A DNA stretch of 60,776 nt from an uncultured Eubacterium sp. (GTDB lineage: Bacteria > Bacillota > Clostridia > Lachnospirales > Lachnospiraceae), in the NCBI GenBank assembly GCA_900551945.1, contig URYE01000005.1, positions 1 through 60,776 on the forward strand. The letters are read 5' to 3'. Below the pieces are notes generated by a model. The model was not told where the DNA came from. It saw only the letters and a program-made list of their open reading frames with translations, and ran no database searches. Positions within the stretch are counted from its first letter, which is position 1; each line of letters begins with the position of its first letter. This document shows, piece after piece, positions 44,245-51,733 of the stretch. The translations under genes and the position numbers were made by a program.

Positions 44245-44366
44245 AAATATTAACCACTACATAAACAACTTAATACACCATAATTAGATTTCAAAATTTT
44301 AAGAAAGGAATGTTAAAAATCTAATATTATAAAAATAGAAATCGCAGATTTTTAACTAGAATTAAT

Positions 44367-45386
44367 ATGACGATTATAGTAACTGGTGGAGCTGGCTTTA
44401 TTGGAAGCAACTTCATTTTTCACATGTTAAATAAATATCCCGATTATCGCATTATATGTCTTGATTGCCTTACATACGCGGGTAATCTTTCTACACTTGC
44501 ACCAATAATGGATAATCCAAACTTTAGGTTTGTTAAAGAAAGTATCACAGATAGAGAAGCTGTTTACAAGTTATTTGAAGAAGAACACCCCGATATCATA
44601 GTCAACTTTGCAGCAGAAAGTCACGTTGACCGTTCCATTGAAAATCCTGAAATATTCCTTGATACTAATATCAAAGGAACTGCTGTTTTAATGGATGCTT
44701 GTAGAAAATATGGTATAACACGATATCATCAAGTGTCTACTGATGAAGTATATGGTGACCTTCCACTTGATCGCCCTGACCTTTTCTTTACAGAAGAAAC
44801 ACCAATTCACACAAGCAGTCCATACAGTTCATCTAAAGCTGGTGCTGACCTTTTAGTATTAGCATACCACAGAACTTATGGACTTCCTGTTACAATAAGC
44901 CGTTGTTCTAACAACTATGGTCCATACCACTTCCCAGAAAAGCTTATACCACTTATGATTGCAAATGCTTTAAATGACAAGCCACTTCCTGTATATGGTG
45001 AAGGACTCAATGTTCGTGACTGGTTATACGTTGAAGACCATTGTAACGCAATTGACCTTATTATTCACAAGGGCAGAGTTGGCGAAGTTTATAATATCGG
45101 TGGTCACAACGAAATGCGCAATATTGATATTGTTAAAATCATTTGTCACGAACTTAACAAACCTGAAAGTCTTATAACCTATGTAACTGATAGAAAAGGC
45201 CATGATATGCGTTATGCTATCGACCCAACAAAAATTCACAATGAACTCGGTTGGCTTCCAGAAACTAAGTTTGAAGATGGTATTAAAAAGACAATCAAAT
45301 GGTATCTTGATAACAAGGAATGGTGGGAAACTATTATTTCTGGTGAATATCAAAACTACTATGAAAAAATGTACGGCAACAGATAA
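44367..45386 (+). CDS. rfbB: dTDP-glucose 4,6-dehydratase
   Basis: RfbB converts dTDP-glucose to the 4-keto-6-deoxy sugar. TGGAGFIGSNFIFHML (NAD loop), AAESHVDRSI, VSTDEVYGDLP, and the catalytic YSSSKAGADLLV (Y-x3-K) are present in 339 residues. The 122-nt gap after rfbA is long for the operon; a strong site AAGAAAGGA lies 54 nt upstream, next to a four-codon frame, inside a hairpin ATTAGATTT/AAAATCTAAT, while ATG 44367 itself has hardly any site. Confidence 0.96.
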   Translation: MTIIVTGGAGFIGSNFIFHMLNKYPDYRIICLDCLTYAGNLSTLAPIMDNPNFRFVKESITDREAVYKLFEEEHPDIIVNFAAESHVDRSIENPEIFLDTNIKGTAVLMDACRKYGITRYHQVSTDEVYGDLPLDRPDLFFTEETPIHTSSPYSSSKAGADLLVLAYHRTYGLPVTISRCSNNYGPYHFPEKLIPLMIANALNDKPLPVYGEGLNVRDWLYVEDHCNAIDLIIHKGRVGEVYNIGGHNEMRNIDIVKIICHELNKPESLITYVTDRKGHDMRYAIDPTKIHNELGWLPETKFEDGIKKTIKWYLDNKEWWETIISGEYQNYYEKMYGNR

Positions 45387-45420
45387 TATAAAATTAAATA
45401 AAAGTGAAAGGAATTTATCT

Positions 45421-46296
45421 ATGAAAGTCTTAGTTACTGGAATTAATGGTCAATTAGGTCACGATGTTGTAAATGAACTTACTAAAAGACATCACACTGC
45501 TATAAGTACAGACCGAGATGAAATGGATATAACAAATGCAGGGCAAGTTCTTGCATTTGTGAAAGAAAATGTCCCTGACGTTGTTATTCACTGTGCCGCA
45601 TGGACTGCCGTTGACCTTGCCGAGGAACGTATAGATGACACTATGAAGGTCAATGCTTCTGGTACAAGAAATATTGCAACTGCTTGTAAAGAGATTGGTT
45701 GTAAAATGATATATATATCTACCGACTATGTATTTGACGGAGAAGGCACTGTCGCTTGGAAACCTGACGATAAATGCAATCCGCTCAACATTTATGGTCA
45801 ATCCAAATATGAAGGAGAAGTTGCAGTTCGTGAATTACTCGACAAGTATTTTATTGTAAGAATTGCTTGGGTATTTGGTATTAATGGTAATAACTTTGTA
45901 AAAACTATGCTAAGGCTCGGTAAAACGCACGATAAATTAACTGTTGTAAGTGACCAAATCGGTACTCCTACATACACTTATGACCTTGCACAACTTCTTG
46001 TTGATATGGCAGAGTCCGATAAATATGGAACTTACCACGCAACTAATGAAGGGGAATTTATAAGTTGGTATGACTTTACTGTTGAGATATTAAAACAGGC
46101 AGCAGCTTATGATAATTCTTATCTTAATGTAAATGTTATCCCTGTCACAAGTGAAGCATACCCAACTAAAGCAAAACGCCCTTCTAACAGTCGTCTTGAT
46201 AAGTCAAAACTTACAGACAGTGGTTTTACACCACTTCCCGACTGGAAAGATGCAGTTTCAAGATATCTTAAAGAATTAGAAGCACAAACAAAGTAA
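45421..46296 (+). CDS. rfbD: dTDP-4-dehydrorhamnose reductase
   Basis: Last step to dTDP-L-rhamnose. The protein from ATG 45421 has 291 residues and opens MKVLVTGINGQLGHDVVNEL; catalytic YGQSKYEGE (Y-x3-K) and STDYVFDGEG follow. The frame is open back to 45202 inside rfbB, but that segment has no family similarity and GAAAGGAATTTATCT sits right before 45421. Confidence 0.95.
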   Translation: MKVLVTGINGQLGHDVVNELTKRHHTAISTDRDEMDITNAGQVLAFVKENVPDVVIHCAAWTAVDLAEERIDDTMKVNASGTRNIATACKEIGCKMIYISTDYVFDGEGTVAWKPDDKCNPLNIYGQSKYEGEVAVRELLDKYFIVRIAWVFGINGNNFVKTMLRLGKTHDKLTVVSDQIGTPTYTYDLAQLLVDMAESDKYGTYHATNEGEFISWYDFTVEILKQAAAYDNSYLNVNVIPVTSEAYPTKAKRPSNSRLDKSKLTDSGFTPLPDWKDAVSRYLKELEAQTK

Positions 46297-46319
46297 AATA
46301 ATTAATTAGGAGAATTAGA

Positions 46320-46922
46320 ATGGGACAAATAAAAGTAACATCTTGTCCAATTGATGGACTTTATGTAATTGAACCTACTGTGCATGGTGATGCTAGAGGT
46401 TATTTTATGGAAACATACAATCAAAAGGATATGGAAGAAGCCGGCCTTACTATGAAGTTTGTGCAAGACAATCAATCTTGTTCAACTAAAGGCGTATTAA
46501 GGGGACTTCACTTTCAAAAGGAATTTCCACAAGGAAAGCTTGTAAGAGTTGTTAAAGGAAAAGTTTTTGATGTTGCTGTAGATTTAAGAAGTAACAGTAA
46601 GACTTATGGTCAATGGTTTGGTGTTGAGCTTTCAGAAGAAAACAAAAAACAGTTTTATATTTCAGAAGGTTTTGCTCATGGATTTCTTGTATTAAGTGAC
46701 GTAGCAGAATTTTGCTATAAATGTACTGATTTCTACCACCCAGGTGATGAGGGTGGACTTGCATGGAACGACCCATCTATTGGCATTGTATGGCCAGAAC
46801 TTGTTGGAAAATACAACGGAAATGCAAGTGCTAACGGCTATAAAATGACTGATGGAACAGCTATCAACTTAAGTGAAAAAGACGAAAAATGGCTTACATT
46901 AAAAGATACATTTAAGTTCTAA
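46320..46922 (+). CDS. rfbC: dTDP-4-dehydrorhamnose 3,5-epimerase
   Basis: RfbC epimerises the keto sugar. The 200-residue cupin shows GDARGYFMETYNQKDMEEAG, DNQSCSTKGVLRGLHFQKE with the catalytic His, FDVAVDLRSNSKTYGQW, and YISEGFAHGFLVLSD. Order rfbA-rfbB-rfbD-rfbC is unusual relative to the common A-C-B-D, but complete. The sugar is used for cell-wall polysaccharide or glycosylation. Confidence 0.96.
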   Translation: MGQIKVTSCPIDGLYVIEPTVHGDARGYFMETYNQKDMEEAGLTMKFVQDNQSCSTKGVLRGLHFQKEFPQGKLVRVVKGKVFDVAVDLRSNSKTYGQWFGVELSEENKKQFYISEGFAHGFLVLSDVAEFCYKCTDFYHPGDEGGLAWNDPSIGIVWPELVGKYNGNASANGYKMTDGTAINLSEKDEKWLTLKDTFKF

Positions 46923-47054
46923 AATGCGATTTTTAAAAATGTAATATCTGATGAAGTTATTATATTAAGACATCACATTAAATTTCTGTATGTTAATTAA
47001 AACAACTTCTCATAAGATAGTTTCAGTTATAAACTAAATCAATTATTAATATCA

Positions 47055-47136
47055 AATAGAACAGCCAGCTATATTTGTGCAACAATAAATATCCATTTTT
47101 TAATGATGGGATACAAATATAACTGGTTGTTCTATT
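47055..47136. repeat. Long-hairpin repeat, copy D (inner core only)
   Basis: AATAGAACAGCCAGCTATAT pairs with ATATAACTGGTTGTTCTATT. Only the inner stem and tip are present; the outer arms of the family are missing. It sits between convergent genes, 22 nt past the stop of the flavodoxin-SCP2 gene, where it could end both transcripts. Confidence 0.75.
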
Positions 47137-47157
47137 AAATGCAAAAATCAAAAAAAC

Positions 47158-48147
47158 TTATGCAAATGGGAATATTTCATCTAACATTCTTAATATTTTT
47201 AAATTACCCTTTGCTGACATATCCCCTGTCATAAATGACCTATGGAATGTCATCTTTCCATCAACTATTCTTTGGAAATTCTCTTTAGTCAGACGACATA
47301 TTACATCTGCGTTAGTATTTTCTCCAAATTGAACGTCACAAGCTCCTGAATTAACATTAATTACAATATTTTTATTCTTATCACTAATCATTATCATATA
47401 AGAGCATACACTTTGTGTACTAGGATTAAAGTTATCTCTAAATACATTTAAGAAATACTCATCGCCACCATTTTCTTGGTCATTTAACAGCTCTTTATAT
47501 ATACTAGCCAGTGACTCTATATCTTTTTTCTGAGTCTGCACAAACTCATCATCAGAAACATACTTTGATAACTGTTCACTTTCTTGAGGTGTGAATTTTA
47601 CCACATCTTTAATCACATTCTTCTTTATATATTGGTTACTTGAAGGAAGTACACATCTTTTGTGTGATATAGTTCTATATATTGACTCTGCATATTTTTC
47701 AATTACATCTACATATTCATTGTTAAATTCAAATTCTGTAGTATCATCAACATAAGCACTAAGACCTGCCATTGACTTTCCGCCTATAATCTCCCATGAG
47801 TTAGATAAAGCTAACGACACTTCCCTCTCTCCATAAGTCTTAGACATAACAACTGGAAACATATATACGTCTGATACTTTGGTCTTGTCTGTATACAACC
47901 AACAAGAGTCAAGAAATTCCTGCATATATCCACCCATGCCAAGCCACTCAACTGTAGTAGCAAATATAACGCCATCTGCCTCGGTTACTGTCTGTGACAA
48001 TGTTGTTATCTTGTTTTTTATCTCATATAAATTATATCTTTCAATTTTAACATTAAGTTCTGCTAATACTTCTTGTAATTTATTGACAACAAATAACGAT
48101 GGGTCATCTACAAGACCCCTTCCACCATAGTATATATTAACTTTCAA
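47158..48147 (-). CDS. Flavodoxin-like / SCP2 two-domain protein
   Basis: 329 residues. The first ~170 look like an NADPH-dependent FMN reductase/flavodoxin fold (KVNIYYGGRGLVDDPSLFVV, then GVIFATTVEWLGMGGYMQEF), although the usual T/S-rich phosphate loop is altered. A helical linker follows, and the last ~105 residues are an SCP2 sterol-carrier-like fold (NAGACDVQFGE-like, then IVDGKMTFHRSFMTGDMSAK, GNLKILRMLDEIF). The pairing suggests a lipid or hydrophobic substrate for flavin chemistry; no function is known. Confidence 0.75.
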   Translation of the reverse strand: MKVNIYYGGRGLVDDPSLFVVNKLQEVLAELNVKIERYNLYEIKNKITTLSQTVTEADGVIFATTVEWLGMGGYMQEFLDSCWLYTDKTKVSDVYMFPVVMSKTYGEREVSLALSNSWEIIGGKSMAGLSAYVDDTTEFEFNNEYVDVIEKYAESIYRTISHKRCVLPSSNQYIKKNVIKDVVKFTPQESEQLSKYVSDDEFVQTQKKDIESLASIYKELLNDQENGGDEYFLNVFRDNFNPSTQSVCSYMIMISDKNKNIVINVNSGACDVQFGENTNADVICRLTKENFQRIVDGKMTFHRSFMTGDMSAKGNLKILRMLDEIFPFA

Positions 48148-48238
48148 ATTATCTTCTCCATTCCTTATAGATTAACTTAATTTAATAATTAATTTTATAA
48201 TAACATATCATAAATCATTTTTGAATATCTAAATTTCA

Positions 48239-49849
48239 TTATAATTCAACTACATAACTTTCGTTAGCAAGCCTTATTATATCACCATTATTAAGCAAAC
48301 TTTCCTCCCCAGAATTAAGACGTTTGTCATTTAAAAATGTACCATTAGTAGAATTCATATCTTGAATATATAACTTTTCATCTTTTAATAATAAACATAT
48401 ATGTATTCGACTTATAAGTTTATTTTCAATTACATACATACAATATTCTTTCATACTTCCTATTATAAATGGAAAGCTGTTTATCTGTATTTCATTATCA
48501 TCATTTTTAAGTTTTAATATTGTATTTTTATTGTCGTTGTCATTATTGCTTTTTATGTAATCAGATAATAAAATTGTATTTCCACTATTAAACTCGTCAG
48601 GTATTTCTTCATTCTTTGAAACTACATCATTATTATCTAACCCAATATCATTAATTATATTACTGCTCTTAAAATTACTGTCATTGCAATTATTAGTAAT
48701 ATTCTTATCATATTTTTCACTAATTGAACTATTATTTATATTATTATCATTGTCTAACTTTTTATTAACATTATTATTTTTATTATTAATTACAAACTCC
48801 TTTTGTATAGTCTTATTTACAAGTTTTCCAGCAAATCTCTGCCCCTTAACAAGTTTTGTTAAATAACTAGAAATAATTAATAACACCATAGCTATAATAC
48901 ATGACATATATATATTTAGTTCAACAATTGCTATCTGCTTTATAAAATACGACATAATTATGTAGACTGAAATTATCATAAAAAATGTTCTAACTATATT
49001 TATATAATTTTCAATACTACTCTTAACTTCACATTCATTGTCAATTGTTTCTGGCATAACACCTTTTATTACTGTCCCGTTATAAGCTTGATTTGTATTA
49101 TCTTTATTATACTTATTATTTTGTGTTACGTTGTTATCAATCCTTTCACTATAACTTGTAATATTTTCATACACACTCTTGTATTCTTGTTCTTCACAAT
49201 TCTTATTATTACTTTCTTTATCTTCTTGAATATCATTAAAATCTTCATTATTATAAACGTTTTCTTTTTTTTCAATTTTTTCACTTTCATTAACATTATA
49301 TCTTTCATCAACGAATAACTGCATAAGATTATTAATATCATACTGACCTTGAACTATTTTTTGATAAATGCTATATACATTCATAAGCTGCATTTTATCT
49401 GAATTATGGTCATATTTTTCAAGAATATATTCAAACAAAGTCTTTAAACTACTGTCAAAGTCAAACGACTTCTCTGGATAATATACAAATTCTATCGACT
49501 TTGCACTCATGTTCATATACATATACTGTGGGTCTAAAAATAAACAGTCAATATCAAGCATATAACTTTTTATTTCTAAAATTACCAATGACAAACTTGA
49601 TATAATTCTTTTTACATCTTCATAGTTAAGTTTTGTAACTTCATACACTTGAGTAATTTTATGTCTTGATGTTATATTATAATAATATTTTTTCTGGTTA
49701 TTTATAATTTTAACTGACACTTTTAGAAGTCCATTTATATCATTTTTTTCAATCATCTTTTGTTGATAGAAAATGTTATTATTCTCATTCTCACTACTAA
49801 TTACCATATAGTTATTATTATTTTCATATTCAAATTCCACATCTTTCAA
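48239..49849 (-). CDS. FHA-domain protein ending the Tad pilus operon
   Basis: 536 residues: an N-terminal globular domain of about 190 residues of the DUF6382 type, an acidic Asn-rich linker, two adjacent membrane helices (about 285-335, TFFMIISVYIIMSYFIK and following), a second extremely Asn/Asp-rich linker, and a C-terminal FHA domain with SRIHICLLLKDEKLYIQDMN and STNGTFLNDKRL. FHA domains bind phosphothreonine. Start overlaps the TadE-like gene by 4 nt. It may couple the pilus machine to a Ser/Thr kinase outside this window. Confidence 0.85.
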   Translation of the reverse strand: MKDVEFEYENNNNYMVISSENENNNIFYQQKMIEKNDINGLLKVSVKIINNQKKYYYNITSRHKITQVYEVTKLNYEDVKRIISSLSLVILEIKSYMLDIDCLFLDPQYMYMNMSAKSIEFVYYPEKSFDFDSSLKTLFEYILEKYDHNSDKMQLMNVYSIYQKIVQGQYDINNLMQLFVDERYNVNESEKIEKKENVYNNEDFNDIQEDKESNNKNCEEQEYKSVYENITSYSERIDNNVTQNNKYNKDNTNQAYNGTVIKGVMPETIDNECEVKSSIENYINIVRTFFMIISVYIIMSYFIKQIAIVELNIYMSCIIAMVLLIISSYLTKLVKGQRFAGKLVNKTIQKEFVINNKNNNVNKKLDNDNNINNSSISEKYDKNITNNCNDSNFKSSNIINDIGLDNNDVVSKNEEIPDEFNSGNTILLSDYIKSNNDNDNKNTILKLKNDDNEIQINSFPFIIGSMKEYCMYVIENKLISRIHICLLLKDEKLYIQDMNSTNGTFLNDKRLNSGEESLLNNGDIIRLANESYVVEL

Positions 49850-50289
49850 TTACTTTTCATCTCCTTTAACGCATTAATTCTTCTAATATAATCTGGTGGA
49901 TTGTTTTCTTTTATTGTTGCAGAAGATAATATATTAACATTTTCACTTATAAGCCCAAATAATCTAAAATTGCCTAATGAATTAAGCTTAAATGTATTAT
50001 TTGTTTGTTGTATATCTACATGGGTATTTTTAGCCATAATACTTCCTTGTTTTATATAATCTTCACACAACCTTTCAAGCCTTGCTTTTGTATTTTTATC
50101 ATAAAGCTTATTAGTATTTTTTAATTGCCTATACTCCTGCTCTGCTTTTATTCCTGCTTGATTTAATGCAGTTATAGCTATCACATCATCATGCAAATAA
50201 AATGTAATAACAATAAGCGATACCATTATTAATGTAAATATTGGTATTATAAAAGAATTTTCTAATGTAAATGACGCTCTTAAACGAAT
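49846..50289 (-). CDS. TadE-like minor pseudopilin with non-canonical start
   Basis: An ATG at 50226 would give 126 residues, but the same frame continues upstream as RLRASFTLENSFIIPIFTLI, exactly the class III signal and hydrophobic stretch of TadE-like proteins (compare KASATLEASLVIPIFIYAVM in the next one). No ATG, GTG or TTG lies between this motif and the upstream stops; ATT at 50287-50289 or 50290-50292 follows GGGGGTGG and is the best start, about 148 residues. It overlaps the 3' end of the A24 gene, so coupled initiation is likely. Confidence 0.7.
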   Translation of the reverse strand: MRLRASFTLENSFIIPIFTLIMVSLIVITFYLHDDVIAITALNQAGIKAEQEYRQLKNTNKLYDKNTKARLERLCEDYIKQGSIMAKNTHVDIQQTNNTFKLNSLGNFRLFGLISENVNILSSATIKENNPPDYIRRINALKEMKSN

Positions 50290-50729
50290 AATGCCACCCC
50301 CATTTGTCCTATTAAAAGATATGGAATAAATGGTATTTGTTGCTTATAACTTAATTTCTTTAAATATATTCCAACAAGTGATACTACAATCATCACTACA
50401 AGCCCTAACACAAATACCTTTAAAGCATAAAGCCATCCCATAAACAAAGATGAAATTAAAAGAATTACAACATCTCCATATCCCATAGCTTTAGTCAATA
50501 ACGCATATATAAAAAATATTAATATAAATACTGCTGTTCCTATAAGATTACTGATATCTGCTATTTTATCTATTCCTAAAAATACTATCTTTCCATCACT
50601 AATATCTAGCACACTTACTAATATTAAACACAATACCATTAGTAAAATACTATTTAAAGATATAGACCTTTTCTTTATGTCTTGAATTGCCATTACACCC
50701 AAAAAGAAAAAATACACAATCCCTTTCAT
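50280..50729 (-). CDS. A24-type prepilin peptidase-like protein, second copy
   Basis: 149 residues with five or six membrane helices. The catalytic aspartates of type IV prepilin peptidases are present: IQDIKKRSI at residue ~17 and MGYGDVVIL (GxGD) at ~88. No methyltransferase domain, like TadV/CpaA. A second A24 gene is at the operon head (58452-58958). The two may process different pilins. Confidence 0.85.
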   Translation of the reverse strand: MKGIVYFFFLGVMAIQDIKKRSISLNSILLMVLCLILVSVLDISDGKIVFLGIDKIADISNLIGTAVFILIFFIYALLTKAMGYGDVVILLISSLFMGWLYALKVFVLGLVVMIVVSLVGIYLKKLSYKQQIPFIPYLLIGQMGVALFV

Positions 50730-50763
50730 GCTTAACCCCTTTCATATTCACTAATAAAACTAT

Positions 50764-50840
50764 GAGAAACACAGTTTCTCAAGTTATCGCGACAGTCGTC
50801 AATGTCTTGTGCAAGCAAAGACTTTGACTCGTTGTTCACG
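50764..50840. repeat. REP-like palindrome copy R3 with adjacent small hairpin
   Basis: Plus-strand 50788-50840 aligns with copy R2 (TCAATGTCTTGTGCAAGCAA, then GACTTTGACTCGTTGTTCAC) and folds on itself. Next to it GAGAAAC/GTTTCTC (50764-50780) forms a perfect 7-bp hairpin. It lies between two Tad genes, in reverse orientation to them. Confidence 0.6.
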
Positions 50841-50861
50841 TAAAATTATAACATTATATTT

Positions 50862-51692
50862 TTATCCACATTTTGAACAGGCTCGTCTATCACTAACTTC
50901 CGATAATTTTACACAAATAATATTTCTTTTAATCTCACTACAATTAGGCGTTGTGTGAAAACGTGTACCATATTCTGTTATATACACATTTTCTGAAAGC
51001 ACATTACTTGCACACCTTTCACATTCATAATATATTGCGCCTGAACTATTTCTGTAATCATTAATTGAATTAATATTAACCGCACTTATAACTGGTTTTA
51101 GATATGTACATTCTGAACTTCTATGGTATACCTCACCCTGCATAGTTATATAAACTAACATAGAGCTGTCACTTTCTTTGTCACCCAGATTGCTCTCTCC
51201 AAGCCAAGCTTTTGCTACATAACTCTGTTCACACTTAAAGTTCCCTACGCCAAAGATATTGAAGGGATTTCTAATTGTATAACTTAGAGCTAATTTGATA
51301 TCATTGTTATCATTTATAATATCTTTATTACTAATAAGCAATCCCACATTACCCCCAACTATATTATGTGTTGTAGCATAATTAATGCCTAATTCATTTA
51401 TAAACTCAGCTTGTGCCTTTGCGTAAATAAGTGCATTTGTTGGTGTATTATCGTTGTCTTTCATCATATATACAAATCTTGCAAGTTGTCTTGTCTCATT
51501 GTAAAGAGCTTGAGATATATGTACCTTTACTCCAAGTGCATAGATAAAATAAGCTACTGTCATAACCGCATAGATAAAGATTGGAATTACAAGCGAAGCT
51601 TCAAGTGTGGCTGACGCTTTAAATGCTCTTTTGCTAATATGTGGCATATTAAATTGGGTTTTATTTTTGTTCCATTTGTCCTTTATTTTCAT
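50862..51692 (-). CDS. TadE-like pseudopilin with C-terminal Cys/His repeats
   Basis: 276 residues from ATG 51692, which follows GAGGGAGAAT. Class III signal/hydrophobic region KASATLEASLVIPIFIYAVM lies near residue 30. The C-terminal third contains two similar units: YITMQGEVYHRSSECTYLKP ... CERC and YITEYGTRFHTTPNCSEIKR ... CSKC, i.e. H-x4-C ... C-x2-C each. They look like small zinc-binding modules displayed outside the cell. I know of no assigned role. Confidence 0.82.
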   Translation of the reverse strand: MKIKDKWNKNKTQFNMPHISKRAFKASATLEASLVIPIFIYAVMTVAYFIYALGVKVHISQALYNETRQLARFVYMMKDNDNTPTNALIYAKAQAEFINELGINYATTHNIVGGNVGLLISNKDIINDNNDIKLALSYTIRNPFNIFGVGNFKCEQSYVAKAWLGESNLGDKESDSSMLVYITMQGEVYHRSSECTYLKPVISAVNINSINDYRNSSGAIYYECERCASNVLSENVYITEYGTRFHTTPNCSEIKRNIICVKLSEVSDRRACSKCG

Positions 51693-51733
51693 ATTCTCCC
51701 TCATTAACTATAAAAGCAAAAGAGCATACATTT

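Noticed and set aside
45202..45420. N-terminal extension of rfbD
   Set aside because: The frame is open but lies inside rfbB, shows no family similarity and a good ribosome site lies directly before ATG 45421.
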